Positions 18,896-32,490 are shown, numbered from the stretch's first letter. The stretch: DNA of 64,000 bases from SG8-40 sp963792855 (GCA_963792855.1 CAWBXZ010000009.1:1-64000), one strand, 5' to 3'. Made by a program: numbers and translations. Notes: generated by a model not told the origin, from the letters alone.

Positions 18896-18918
18896 GGCGC
18901 GGAAACGTTATCCGCGCC
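18896..18918 (-). terminator. rpsO-pnp intergenic hairpin
   Basis: GGCGCGGA and TTCCGCGCC-type arms around a short loop, followed on the minus strand by a T-rich stretch (CTTTTACATTT). It occupies the place of the rpsO terminator / RNase III processing hairpin known in E. coli rpsO-pnp. Partial termination or processing is inferred. Confidence 0.6.
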
Positions 18919-18995
18919 AGGCTACCGGACAAGGATTTGTCCGCAAGAATTGATTGGAATTTCCGGAGTGCTGCAGAAGAAGGGACACGGCCCTG

Positions 18996-19265
18996 CTATT
19001 TACGCAACCCGAGGTTTTCGATGACCTGACGATACCGGTCAACGTCCGACCTGCGCAGATAATCCAGCAGCTTCCTGCGCCGGCTTACCATTCTGAGCAG
19101 CCCGCGACGGGAATGGTGGTCCTTGACGTGAGACTTGAAGTGCCCGGTCAGATCATTGATGCGCGCCGTCAACAGTGCTACCTGTACTTCAGGAGAGCCG
19201 GTGTCGCTTTTCCCCCTTTGGTAGTTGTTCACCAATTCAGCTTTTTGGGCCGTCGTGATAGCCAT
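18996..19265 (-). CDS. rpsO: 30S ribosomal protein S15
   Basis: 89 aa from ATG 19265 (MAITTAQKAELV); an upstream in-frame extension (MRRRRV) is not part of the family. S15 binds the central domain of 16S rRNA early in 30S assembly. Signatures are DTGSPEVQVALLTARINDLTGHFK and HHSRRGLLRMVSRRRKLLDYL. It lies between truB and pnp, the classical position; E. coli S15 represses its own translation, which is not tested here. Confidence 0.98.
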   Translation of the reverse strand: MAITTAQKAELVNNYQRGKSDTGSPEVQVALLTARINDLTGHFKSHVKDHHSRRGLLRMVSRRRKLLDYLRRSDVDRYRQVIENLGLRK

Positions 19266-19359
19266 TACTCTTCGTCTCCGCAAGAAAGGCGGCGATTATA
19301 ACCGCCAAGAAAGCGTTTTCCAAGCAATTTTCCGTATTTACAACGCACTATGCGCCGCA

Positions 19360-20310
19360 TCAGGACACCGATGAAACGAGGCGCCGGGGCTTGAGCGAAC
19401 CATCTTCTCCGATCTCGCCCAGGCCCAGAAAATCGCCCCGCTCTGAATACACGCGGACCTGCCCGGCGGCATGCTGTTCCAGACCGCTGACGTTCAGACC
19501 ATGTCCCAACCGCGTGCTGTCGTGCATGCTCAATCTGACCTGCGGGATGCTGTCCAGCAGTGAATCGACCGGCCTGAGCAACGCCAGGCGCTGCGCTGCG
19601 GAGCTTCGCTCCAGTACGTCCAGCCCGACCGCCTGGTCAATATCGACAGTTCCGATAGCCACTCGCCGTAAACCGGTCAAATATGCGCCGCACCCAAGCC
19701 GATCTCCCAGATCCTCCGCAAGTACCCGGATATACGTGCCTTTACTGCATCTGACGAAAATCTCGAGGGTATCCTCAGACTGACGGGAAGCCTCGAACTC
19801 ATGAATATGCACGCGCCTGGTTGCCCGTTCGACACTGATGCCTTTTCTGGCCAGCGCATAAAGGGGACGGCCATTGATCTTGATCGCGCTGTGCATGGGC
19901 GGCATCTGCTCGATCTCGCCCGTCAAATCCGCGACCGCCCGGCGTAGCTGCATTTCGTCGAAATCCGGTGGTGCCACGGCAGACAATTCCCCTTCCGCGT
20001 CCCCGGTGGTGCTTCGCCACCCCAACCGGAGGCTGGCCCGGTAGGTCTTGGAAGATTCGAGCAAGGGATGTGAAAACTTCGTCGCCTCGCCAAGGCAGAC
20101 GGGCAAGAGGCCGGAGGCGAGCGGGTCAAGCGTGCCTGTGTGTCCCGCCTTCGCGCGGTCATACAACCGCCTCACGGTTTGCACTGCGGCGTTGGAGGTC
20201 ATTCCGGTCGGTTTGTCGAGTAGCAGCACGCCGCTGATCCCGCCTCCCCTGGCTTGACCCTGGTTGACCGAACCTGCCAGCTGCTCAGCTCCCGTCTTTT
20301 TTGTCGGCAA
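19360..20310 (-). CDS. truB: tRNA pseudouridine(55) synthase
   Basis: 316 aa. TruB isomerises U55 in the T loop of tRNAs. GVLLLDKPTGMTSN is the N-terminal signature, and the catalytic Asp62 lies in GHTGTLDPLASGLLP. A C-terminal PUA-like region follows. The first 24 residues are Gly/Gln-rich and not conserved. The start overlaps the rbfA 3' end by 26 nt, indicating translational coupling in the operon. Confidence 0.97.
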   Translation of the reverse strand: MPTKKTGAEQLAGSVNQGQARGGGISGVLLLDKPTGMTSNAAVQTVRRLYDRAKAGHTGTLDPLASGLLPVCLGEATKFSHPLLESSKTYRASLRLGWRSTTGDAEGELSAVAPPDFDEMQLRRAVADLTGEIEQMPPMHSAIKINGRPLYALARKGISVERATRRVHIHEFEASRQSEDTLEIFVRCSKGTYIRVLAEDLGDRLGCGAYLTGLRRVAIGTVDIDQAVGLDVLERSSAAQRLALLRPVDSLLDSIPQVRLSMHDSTRLGHGLNVSGLEQHAAGQVRVYSERGDFLGLGEIGEDGSLKPRRLVSSVS

Positions 20311-20650
20311 CGGCTTGCTCGATCAGGCGCGACAATCGCGCGCCGCGCTCTATCGACTCATCGTAGACAAAATGCAATTCGGGAACGGTTCTGGTGCGCA
20401 GCGCTTTCGCAAGACGCGAGCGCAACAGCCCCGAAGCGCTACGGAGTCCGTCGAGTGCCGGCTGCACCGCCTCTTCGCCTCGCAGCGTTGTAAAAAACAC
20501 CTGCGCATGCTGACTGTCGCCACTGACTTCAACATCGGTGACGGTTACCAGTTCGACCCGCGGGTCCTTGAGTTCGCCGCGTATCAACTCCGCCATCTCT
20601 CGCTGAATCTGATCAGCGAGACGCCCGGCACGCGAGGGATTCTTTGCCAA
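20285..20650 (-). CDS. rbfA: 30S ribosome-binding factor RbfA
   Basis: 121 aa KH-type protein that helps mature the 5' end of 16S rRNA on the 30S subunit. Signatures are RAGRLADQIQREMAELIRGELKDPRV and VPELHFVYDESIERGARLSRLI. It starts 36 nt after the infB stop and overlaps truB by 26 nt. Confidence 0.97.
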   Translation of the reverse strand: MAKNPSRAGRLADQIQREMAELIRGELKDPRVELVTVTDVEVSGDSQHAQVFFTTLRGEEAVQPALDGLRSASGLLRSRLAKALRTRTVPELHFVYDESIERGARLSRLIEQAVADKKDGS

Positions 20651-20686
20651 ACCGACTCTATCCGTAAGCTCTCTGCCCTCGCCCGA

Positions 20687-23242
20687 TCATAGTGACCGCG
20701 CGACCTCGACCACTTCGTAGACTTCGAGCTGATCGCCTTCGTTGAGATCGGCGAAGTTCTTGACCGACAACCCACACTCGAAACCCGCTTTTACTTCGCG
20801 CACGTCTTCCTTGAAGCGCTTTAGCGAGTCGAGTTCGCCATCGTGGATGACCACGCTGTCTCTGAGAATCCGCACGGACGCTCCGCGCTTGACGCTGCCC
20901 TCCAGGACGTAACATCCGGCAACCGTACCCACTTTCGAAATCCGGAAAACCTGGCGGACTTCCACGATTCCGAGCACGGTCTCCTTCTGCTCGGGAGAGA
21001 GAAGCCCGCTCAGGGCTGCCTTGACCTCGTCGACAGCGTCATAAATGACGTTGTAATAGTGAACGTCGATACCATGCGACGCGATCAGCTTGCGCGCCGT
21101 TGCATCGGCGCGCGTATTAAAGCCAATCAGCACCGCATTCGATGCCAACGCCAGGTTCACGTCGGATTCGCTGATGCCGCCAACACCCGAATGAACAATG
21201 TTGACGCGAACTTCTTCGGTAGACAGTCCGCTGAGCGCGTGGGCCAGCGCCTCGCTGGAGCCCTGCACGTCCGCCTTGATGATCAGCGCCAACGTTTTCG
21301 TTTCGCCGGCCTTCATCTGGTCGAACATATTGTCGAGCTTCGCGGCTTGCTGTTTCGCCAGCTTCACTTCCCGGAATTTGCCCTGCCGGAAGAGTGCAAT
21401 CTCACGCGCCTTGCGTTCGTCTCCGAGGACGATGACTTCCTCTCCCGCAATCGGCACATCGGACAAACCCTGGATCTCAACCGGAATCGAAGGTCCCGCT
21501 TCCTGGATCTGTTGTCCATTCTCGTCGAGCATGGCACGTACGCGACCAAAGACGGCACCCGCAAGTACGATATCGCCACGCTTGAGCGTTCCCGCCTGAA
21601 CCAGAACCGACGCGACCGGTCCGCGACCTTTATCCAGTCTTGATTCGACGACAACGCCACGCGCAGGCGCGTCTTTCGGTGCTTTCAGGTCAAGCACTTC
21701 CGCCTGCAGCAACACCGCTTCGAGCAACTGATCGATTCCCTGCCCGGTCTTGGCGGACACCTCGACAAACATGGTGTCCCCGCCCCAGTCTTCCGGAACG
21801 ACGTCACGCTGGGCGAGTTCCTGCTTGATCCGCTCGGGATTCGCCTCGGGTTTGTCGACCTTGTTTACCGCGACGACAACCGGCGTATTTCCGGCTTTGG
21901 CATGATGGATCGCCTCGATGGTTTGCGGCATCACTCCATCGTCGGCCGCGACAACCAGAATCACCAGATCGGTGACCTTGGCGCCGCGCGCCCGCATCGC
22001 AGTAAAGGCTTCGTGTCCGGGGGTGTCCAGAAAGGTAACCATCCCGCGAGCAGTGTTCACGTGGTAAGCGCCGATATGCTGGGTGATCCCACCTGCCTCG
22101 CCGCTGGCAACACGGGTACGCCTGATGTAGTCGAGCAAGGAAGTCTTGCCGTGATCGACGTGCCCCATGACGGTAACCACCGGTGCACGCGGCTCCTGAG
22201 GAATATCGACTTGCCCGCTCTCTTCTTCCAGGAAGGACTCCGGGTCCACCGTTTTCGCCTTCTTGGCAGTGTGGCCCATTTCATCCACGACGATCATTGC
22301 TGTTTCCTGATCGATCACCTGATTGATGGTCACCATCTGCCCGAGTTTCATCAATACCTTGATTACCTCCGCCGCCTTTACCGACATCTTGTGCGCCAGT
22401 TCGCTCACGGTAATGGTCTCTGGAATCAGCACCTCACGAACAATCGGCTCGGCGGGTGCAACCGGTTCCTGATGTGCATGATCACCCGATCGGTTCTTGT
22501 GATGGCGCCCCCGTGTATGCCAGCCTTCGCCGCCGACGGACACCGCGCCTCGCGTCTTCATCGTCCTGCGGCGGCTGTTATCGTCATTCCAGGCCGCAGG
22601 GGAGCGCTTTGCGGGCTTCTTCGCCGGCGGTTTGCCTGCAGGTTTATGCAGAGTGCCTTCCGTCGCCGCCTTCTTCCTGGAAGCCGGTTCGGGAGCCTTT
22701 TCCTTGGGGGCCGCCGCAACTTTTTTCTCTTCCGCTACGGGTTGTTTTGCAGCCTCCTCTTCGGCCTTCTTCTCCGCCTTTTTCCTTCGCTCCTCTTCCT
22801 TCGCAGCCAGATCCGATGCCTGGCGTGCAAGCAACTCGGCCTGCTTGCGGGCCTCTTCGTTGCGTAATGCTTCCTGCTCGGCGTCTACCTTCACCTTCTC
22901 GGTGACCGGGCTGACAGCCTTTTCCTCGGTTTCGGCAGTCGCGTCACGCTTCACCAGCACGCGCTTCTTGCGAACCTCGACCTGAATCGTCCGCGCCGGT
23001 CCACGCCCGTCTGTCTTCCGGATCTCGGACGTTTGCCGCCGGGTCAGCGTAATGCGCTTTTTATTCTCGGTCGCCCCATGCGCTTTGCGCAGATAATCGA
23101 GCAACTTGGTCTTGTCACTCTCGGTCAGAGCGGTTTCTTCGCTCAATGCCTTTTTTACACCAGCGGACTTGAGCTGTTCCACCAGTTTCTCGACCGGCAG
23201 TTTTAACTCAGTCGCGAACTGGGCAACGTTCACTTTGGCCAT
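20687..23242 (-). CDS. infB: Translation initiation factor IF-2
   Basis: 851 aa. GTPase that brings fMet-tRNA to the 30S subunit. Domains in order: IF2_N repeat at the start (KVNVAQFATELKLPVEKLVEQL), a long Lys/Glu/Ala-rich linker at about 90-260 (alternating charged coiled coil then KPAGKPPAKKPAKR), a second IF2_N at about 270-330 (ITVSELAHKMSVKAAEVIKVL), the G domain with GHVDHGKTSL near residue 360 and NKVDKPEANP, then domains II-IV with the IF2 C-terminus. Located 17 nt after nusA in the standard operon. Confidence 0.98.
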   Translation of the reverse strand: MAKVNVAQFATELKLPVEKLVEQLKSAGVKKALSEETALTESDKTKLLDYLRKAHGATENKKRITLTRRQTSEIRKTDGRGPARTIQVEVRKKRVLVKRDATAETEEKAVSPVTEKVKVDAEQEALRNEEARKQAELLARQASDLAAKEEERRKKAEKKAEEEAAKQPVAEEKKVAAAPKEKAPEPASRKKAATEGTLHKPAGKPPAKKPAKRSPAAWNDDNSRRRTMKTRGAVSVGGEGWHTRGRHHKNRSGDHAHQEPVAPAEPIVREVLIPETITVSELAHKMSVKAAEVIKVLMKLGQMVTINQVIDQETAMIVVDEMGHTAKKAKTVDPESFLEEESGQVDIPQEPRAPVVTVMGHVDHGKTSLLDYIRRTRVASGEAGGITQHIGAYHVNTARGMVTFLDTPGHEAFTAMRARGAKVTDLVILVVAADDGVMPQTIEAIHHAKAGNTPVVVAVNKVDKPEANPERIKQELAQRDVVPEDWGGDTMFVEVSAKTGQGIDQLLEAVLLQAEVLDLKAPKDAPARGVVVESRLDKGRGPVASVLVQAGTLKRGDIVLAGAVFGRVRAMLDENGQQIQEAGPSIPVEIQGLSDVPIAGEEVIVLGDERKAREIALFRQGKFREVKLAKQQAAKLDNMFDQMKAGETKTLALIIKADVQGSSEALAHALSGLSTEEVRVNIVHSGVGGISESDVNLALASNAVLIGFNTRADATARKLIASHGIDVHYYNVIYDAVDEVKAALSGLLSPEQKETVLGIVEVRQVFRISKVGTVAGCYVLEGSVKRGASVRILRDSVVIHDGELDSLKRFKEDVREVKAGFECGLSVKNFADLNEGDQLEVYEVVEVARSL

Positions 23243-23259
23243 TTAGCGCCTCCCGCCTA

Positions 23260-24738
23260 TCAATTTTCCGCGAACCACGGAGCACGAGCGGTCATGATCA
23301 ATTCCTTGGCTCGTTCCACATCCATGTCAACCAGTTCCACAAGGTCATCGACCGCAAGGTCCGCGAGGTCTTCCTGCGTCGTCACCCCTTTTGCCACCAA
23401 CAGTCGCGCTGTTTCACCGTCCATTCCCTCGAGGCTCAGCAGGTCACCCGCCACAGCCTCAACATGCTCTTCACTCGCGATCTCCTGAACCAGCAACGAA
23501 TTTCGCGCACGGCTGCGCAGCTCTTCGACAGTCTCTTCATCAAAAGCTTCGATCTCGAGCATTTCGTTGACAGGAACGTAGGCGACTTCCTCGAGCGTGG
23601 TAAATCCCTCCTGCACCAGCACGTCAGCAAGCTCTTCGTCTACATCCAGCTTGTCCATGAACAAGGAGCGAATTTCGGAAAACTCTTCCTCGCTCTTTTT
23701 CTGGGACTCTTCCTCGGTCATGATGTTCAGTTCCCAACCGCTGAGCTCGCTGGCAAGCCGGACGTTCTGACCGCCGCGCCCGATCGCTTGCGCCAGATTT
23801 TCCTCGTCGACGACGATATCCATGCTGTGCTTTTCCTCGTCAACGGTGATTCTGCTCACTTCAGCAGGCGCAAGCGCGTTGATGACAAACTGGGCCGGCT
23901 CTGAAGACCAGAGCACGATGTCAACCCGCTCGCCGGCAAGCTCGCCTGTCACCGCCTGTACCCGTGAACCACGCATTCCGACGCAGGTGCCGATCGGGTC
24001 AATACGCGGATCATTCGATTTCACCGCAATCTTGGCCCGCGATCCCGGATCTCGCGCTGCGGCCTTGATTTCCAGCAGGCCTTCCTCGATCTCCGGAACC
24101 TCGAGCTCGAACAGCTTCGCAAGAAACTCGGGAACGGTCCGGGACAGGATCAGTTGCTGTCCGCGTGCCGCGCGATCCACCTTCAACAGATAGGCGCGAA
24201 CCCGGTCGCCGATACGCAGGTTCTCTTTCGGGATCATTTGCTCCCGCGGCAGAATCGCTTCAATTCGACCCGACTCGATAATTGCGTTACCGCGCTCCAT
24301 CCGCTTGATGCTGCCGGTCACGATAAACTCTTCGCGCTCAAGAAAATCATTCAGGATCTGTTCGCGCTCTGCGTCACGGATCTTTTGCAGAATGACCTGC
24401 TTTGCGGCCTGCGCACCGATTCGACCGAATTCGACTGGCTCGAGCGGCTCCTCGATGTAGCCTTCGAGTTCGACATCAGGATTGATCTTTCGCGCCTCTT
24501 CGAGCGTGAGTTGCCGTGCCGGCTCCTCGAGCGCGTCGTCCGGCACGACCTGCCACCGGCGGAAGCTTTCGTAGTCGCCAGTTTCCCGGTCAATCGCCAC
24601 ACGCGCCTCTACATCTTCCTTGAAACGCTTCTTGGTTGCTGAAGCGAGGGCGAGTTCGAGCGAAGCGAAGACAATGTCCTTGTCAACGTTCTTTTCCCTC
24701 GCAAGCGCATCAACCAGCATCAATAACTCGCGGCGCAT
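23260..24738 (-). CDS. nusA: Transcription termination/antitermination protein NusA
   Basis: 492 aa. Binds RNA polymerase, modulates pausing and termination, and joins the rrn antitermination complex. The N-terminal RNAP-binding domain starts MRRELLMLVDALAREKNVDKD. S1 domain at about 135-200, KH domains at about 200-345 (IGTCVGMRGSRVQAV; AIGRGGQNVRLASEL), then two acidic helix-hairpin-helix repeats at about 365-490, as in proteobacterial NusA. Second gene of the rimP operon. The BoxA sites in the rRNA operon of this window are its expected targets. Confidence 0.98.
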   Translation of the reverse strand: MRRELLMLVDALAREKNVDKDIVFASLELALASATKKRFKEDVEARVAIDRETGDYESFRRWQVVPDDALEEPARQLTLEEARKINPDVELEGYIEEPLEPVEFGRIGAQAAKQVILQKIRDAEREQILNDFLEREEFIVTGSIKRMERGNAIIESGRIEAILPREQMIPKENLRIGDRVRAYLLKVDRAARGQQLILSRTVPEFLAKLFELEVPEIEEGLLEIKAAARDPGSRAKIAVKSNDPRIDPIGTCVGMRGSRVQAVTGELAGERVDIVLWSSEPAQFVINALAPAEVSRITVDEEKHSMDIVVDEENLAQAIGRGGQNVRLASELSGWELNIMTEEESQKKSEEEFSEIRSLFMDKLDVDEELADVLVQEGFTTLEEVAYVPVNEMLEIEAFDEETVEELRSRARNSLLVQEIASEEHVEAVAGDLLSLEGMDGETARLLVAKGVTTQEDLADLAVDDLVELVDMDVERAKELIMTARAPWFAEN

Positions 24739-24753
24739 TCGTATATCTCCAAT

Positions 24754-25182
24754 CTAGATTTCCGGCATCAACCGGGCTTTTCTGATGTCTGCAATTTCCA
24801 GTGACACCAGCGCCCCGTCGATCTCCATCTTTACTGTTTCCGTATCGGCCCCACGCAGGATGCCGACAAAATTTCTCCGCCCGTTCAGGGCCATGTTCAT
24901 GCGTACCGAAGCCCTCTCGCCCTCGAAACGCTGAAAGTCCGCCAGCTTGCGCAACGGCCGGTCAAGGCCTGGCGATGAAACCTCAAGCCGATCGTATTCA
25001 ATGCCCTCAACCTCAAACAGGTGCGACAGGTGATTGCTCACGAGAGCGCAATCGTCCACGCTGATGCCATCCGCCTTGTCGATGAACACACGAAGCAACT
25101 TGCCGTGGTTCGAGCGCTCCATGTCCACAAACTCGTAACCGAGTCCCGGCAGCGTCCGCTCGAGCAGTTCAAGAAGGTCCAT
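24754..25182 (-). CDS. rimP: Ribosome maturation factor RimP
   Basis: 142 aa from ATG 25182 (MDLLELLERTLPGLGYEFVDMER); the frame is open upstream to 25374 but that part is leader, not family sequence. RimP supports 30S maturation. Motifs are LLRVFIDKADGISVDDCALVSNHLSHLFEVE and LEVSSPGLDRPLRK. First gene of the operon; an attenuator-like hairpin lies 19 nt before the start. Ends 15 nt before nusA. Confidence 0.96.
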   Translation of the reverse strand: MDLLELLERTLPGLGYEFVDMERSNHGKLLRVFIDKADGISVDDCALVSNHLSHLFEVEGIEYDRLEVSSPGLDRPLRKLADFQRFEGERASVRMNMALNGRRNFVGILRGADTETVKMEIDGALVSLEIADIRKARLMPEI

Positions 25183-25200
25183 TGGCAGCAACGATACAAA

Positions 25201-25222
25201 TAAAAAATGGGCCCTTGGCCCA
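25201..25222 (-). terminator. Attenuator-like terminator in the rimP-nusA-infB leader
   Basis: On the minus strand TGGGCC (25222-25217), a 3-nt loop and GGCCCA (25213-25208) are followed by TTTTTTA, a compact intrinsic terminator only 19 nt before the rimP ATG. A second TGGGCC (25246-25241) just upstream could pair with the same GGCCCA arm, so alternative folding is possible. Confidence 0.6.
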
Positions 25223-25267
25223 TCGGAAAAACGGGCACTCGGCCCAGTGTCGCTTTTCTGGAGCCGG

Positions 25268-25296
25268 ATTCTACCAAAAGCATGCTCTAAATTAAA
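25268..25296 (-). promoter_or_regulatory. Candidate promoter of the rimP operon
   Basis: On the minus strand TTTAAT, a 17-nt spacer, then TAGAAT at 25273-25268. The -35 is a poor match. It would give a leader of about 80 nt that contains the attenuator-like hairpin. Confidence 0.35.
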
Positions 25297-25564
25297 GTCA
25301 TTAAAGGGGTTTTTGGTATTGCATAGCCGTTCTCCCACGTTGTTGCCGTTGCCGCGCGACACGCTGCAGCTCACCGAAATGCTGAAGTTCGATTCGGTGC
25401 CAGAAATCCCCGGCCAATCGCGCGATTGAACCGGCCGACGGGTCGATTGTCAGGCAGCACTAGAACCTGCCCGACGCGCGCAACCCGTTTTCAGCAGGCG
25501 CCCTCCCATCACGCCGGACGCGCGGCGGCAAGGCGAACACCACAACGCCGATCGAACGCCCAAT

Positions 25565-25597
25565 AAAAAAGCCCACCCCGCATTGGGGTGGGCTTTC
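25565..25597 (-). terminator. Second rRNA-operon terminator
   Basis: GCCCACCCC (25571-25579) and GGGGTGGGC (25585-25593) form a 9-bp stem; on the minus strand it is followed by a T6 run. It follows the 5S 3'-end fragment at 25600-25626. Confidence 0.88.
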
Positions 25598-25599
25598 TC

Positions 25600-25626
25600 G
25601 TTGGGAGCCTGGCGGTGTCCTGCTTT
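25600..25626 (-). pseudogene. Duplicated 3'-end fragment of 5S rRNA
   Basis: The minus strand reads AAAGCAGGACACCGCCAGGC followed by TCCCAA, nearly the last 25 nt of the real 5S gene (which has AAAGTAGGACACC...). The rest of the 5S is missing, replaced on its 5' side by a type B hairpin repeat. A terminator follows, as for the intact gene. Confidence 0.75.
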
Positions 25627-25697
25627 GGTTCCGGCCGCCTGCCCTCGCGGGCAGGCTTAACCTGGCTCACGCCAAGTGAGCCTCCACCGCAACAAGC
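25623..25697 (-). repeat. Dispersed hairpin repeat, type B copy
   Basis: The minus strand begins GCTTGTTGCGGTGGAGGC, has hairpins GGCTCAC/GTGAGCC and GCCTGCC/GGCAGGC, and ends GGCCGGAACCAAAG. It aligns with the element at 61874-61936. It sits directly against the 5S 3' fragment. The remaining non-coding DNA of 25375-25860 holds two terminators and small palindromes and no gene that I can support. Confidence 0.65.
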
Positions 25698-25811
25698 GCG
25701 CATCTGCGCTTGGTGGTGGAAGCGCACTGGCACGCAGTGCCTTGTCTCAGGCAATTCGCTGCGCGCGTGTTGTCGCAAGCGCAAGCAGGACACCCGTGCA
25801 AAGCACCAAAT

Positions 25812-25848
25812 AAAAAACCCCTACCGGATCAAACCGATAGGGGTTTTT
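25812..25848 (-). terminator. rRNA operon terminator after 5S
   Basis: A-rich arm plus ACCCCTA (25817-25823) pairs with TAGGGG plus T-run (25838-25848). On the minus strand it ends in a T-run, 9 nt after the 5S 3' end. Confidence 0.9.
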
Positions 25849-25856
25849 CATTTGGG

Positions 25857-25974
25857 AGCCTGGCGGTGTCCTACTTTCGCACGGTATACCTCGCACTATC
25901 ATCGGCGCTGAGGCGTTTCACGGTCCTGTTCGGGATGGGAAGGCGTGGGACCACCTCGCTATGGCCGCCAGGCA
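25857..25974 (-). rRNA. rrf: 5S ribosomal RNA
   Basis: About 118 nt. The minus strand starts TGCCTGGCGGCCATAGCG and ends GACACCGCCAGGCTC, so the terminal helix pairs fully. The internal CCCATCCCGAACAGGACCGT region is typical. Last RNA of the rrn operon; ends are set by the terminal stem and may be off by a few nucleotides. Confidence 0.96.
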
Positions 25975-26092
25975 AAGCTTTGTATTCTTTGCACTTAACA
26001 AACTGGAAGAAGTCTTTATGGGTCCTTCGATTGCGTCTTTAGCGTTGGCAAGCGCCTACGCCTTCGTGTATCCAATACACAAGGCTATAGGA

Positions 26093-29273
<3,181 letters not shown>

Positions 29274-29497
29274 CTATAGCCTTGCATACCGCTTTCGTTC
29301 AACAGCACACAACACTACAGGCCCTCACGCGCTTGCCTTACTTAAAAACTCTTTCAACATGCTCGTACCAACACCCCCGCATACCAGCCATTACATCCCG
29401 CCAGCACACCCAGGCATCAGCACCAACAATGCAATCTTGTTACCCATGATCCGAGCTACCACCCCTCACATTACAAAGGCAGTAACATCAGATCGAC

Positions 29498-29520
29498 TTC
29501 TTCCATATTGTTAAAGAACA
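29498..29520 (-). promoter_or_regulatory. BoxA-like antitermination element before 23S
   Basis: The minus strand reads TGTTCTTTAACAATATGGAA, a close match to the rrn BoxA consensus TGCTCTTTAACA, in the tRNA-Ala to 23S spacer. It is the expected NusB/S10 and NusA target. Confidence 0.75.
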
Positions 29521-29596
29521 ACCCAGCACCCCAAAGGACACTGGCAACTAGAAACAGCGCTCCCTCGCGCTAGTCCTACTTGCCAATCCCTTTTAA

Positions 29597-29672
29597 TGGT
29601 GGAGCTAACCGGGATCGAACCGGTGACCTCCTGCTTGCAAAGCAGGCGCTCTCCCAGCTGAGCTATAGCCCC
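29597..29672 (-). tRNA. tRNA-Ala (UGC)
   Basis: 76 nt including encoded CCA. The minus strand starts GGGGCTATAGCTCAGCTGGG, anticodon TGC in the loop CTTTGCAAG, T arm GGTTCGATCCC, ends GCTCCACCA. Located in the 16S-23S spacer, 10 nt after tRNA-Ile. Confidence 0.97.
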
Positions 29673-29682
29673 TTCGTCTCGT

Positions 29683-29759
<77 letters not shown>

Positions 29760-29884
29760 GCCGGGCAGACACCAGACAACGAAGATACGCTACGCAAACC
29801 TACCCCCGCGCGCGCGCCTTCGGGCCATCGGACAGCCAAAGCATGTGGGCACTTCATGCACCCTGACAAATACTCGCTTTTCTC

Positions 29885-31427
<1,543 letters not shown>

Positions 31428-31654
31428 ATCCTTCTTATAACCCTCAATTACTTAAGGGCCGCTCGTACTCAAAAGATTCCTTTTAACAAGAATCCTTCAA
31501 CGTATGAGCACTTCCAATACTTCTGTATCTCTTGATTAACCAGATACAACCCAAACCAATCCGGCAAAACCCGTAAGCTTCACCACCATCGTTCGAATCC
31601 ATCCAGCCACAAGTACCTACAGCAGTACACAAAGCACCCACACGCTTCGGCTGT

Positions 31655-31672
31655 CCAAATTTTTAAAGAGCG
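31655..31672 (-). promoter_or_regulatory. BoxA-like element in the 16S leader
   Basis: The minus strand reads CGCTCTTTAAAAATTTGG, a BoxA match 8 nt after the tRNA-fMet 3' end and about 230 nt before 16S. It suggests that the tRNA and rRNAs share one transcript. Confidence 0.68.
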
Positions 31673-31680
31673 GAAATAAT

Positions 31681-31757
<77 letters not shown>

Positions 31758-31780
31758 ACCGTCAAAAATCGAGAGGCGGA

Positions 31781-31809
31781 ATTCTAGCAATCCACGTCAC
31801 ACAACGCAA
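31781..31809 (-). promoter_or_regulatory. rRNA-type promoter upstream of tRNA-fMet and 16S
   Basis: On the minus strand TTGCGT (31809-31804), an exact 17-nt spacer, TAGAAT (31786-31781), then a GC-rich discriminator CCGCCTC as in stringently controlled rRNA promoters. The predicted start is about 15-20 nt before the tRNA. Confidence 0.65.
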
Positions 31810-31863
31810 CAAAGTCTTAATGAAAAACCACCGGGAAATGCGCCCGATGCGAGGTATTACGTC

Positions 31864-32490
31864 TCAGTCAGCGACCCATTCGAGTATTGGGCGCCACTGA
31901 GCCATGTCACGCCCGCTGACGGACGCGGGAAGGTCAAAAATGCTAAGGCCGTTGAATGCGGCATTCGCGTACACCTGCGTATCCCGCAACCATGTCAGAA
32001 TCGGCAAGTCGTATTGCTGCAGGAAAGCGCCGAGCGTGGAAGCTGCTCGCGTTCTGGGATCCACCCGCATCCCGACGATGCCAATGCTCGCATGCCGCTT
32101 GCGCAGGGATTTGTCCTCAAGCAGTTCAACCAGAAATTCCCCCGAGGCGGCCATATCGAACACCGATGGCTGTATCGGCACGATCACTTTGTGCGCGATC
32201 TTGAGTGCCCGTTGCAGCATTTTTCCGTGGATGCCGGCTGGCGCATCAAGCACCAGCCAACCAGCCCCGCCACCCGACCGGCTGTCTTCGCCGGGTTTTC
32301 CAGACAGCGCACTGACCTGTGGCCGATCCGCTGGCCGCAGTGACAACCATTCGAGCGCGGAATGCTGGCGATCGAGGTCCCATAACCTGACGTCCTGACC
32401 ACCAGCGTTGGCCAACCCGCCTGCCAGGTTGGTGGCCAATGTCGTCTTTCCCGAACCGCCTTTGGGATTGATAATCAGGACAGATTTCAT
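31864..32490 (-). CDS. ParA-family ATPase (orphan)
   Basis: 208 aa, deviant Walker A KGGSGKTTLATNLA at residues 10-23, the DLDRQHSALEW switch and LVLDAPAG Walker B-like strand, all typical of short ParA/MipZ-like ATPases. No parB or parS-like gene is adjacent, so it may position something other than the chromosome origin (e.g. a carboxysome-, chemotaxis- or plasmid-type cargo). It follows scpB by about 57 nt and ends about 55 nt before the rrn promoter. Confidence 0.88.
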   Translation of the reverse strand: MKSVLIINPKGGSGKTTLATNLAGGLANAGGQDVRLWDLDRQHSALEWLSLRPADRPQVSALSGKPGEDSRSGGGAGWLVLDAPAGIHGKMLQRALKIAHKVIVPIQPSVFDMAASGEFLVELLEDKSLRKRHASIGIVGMRVDPRTRAASTLGAFLQQYDLPILTWLRDTQVYANAAFNGLSIFDLPASVSGRDMAQWRPILEWVAD

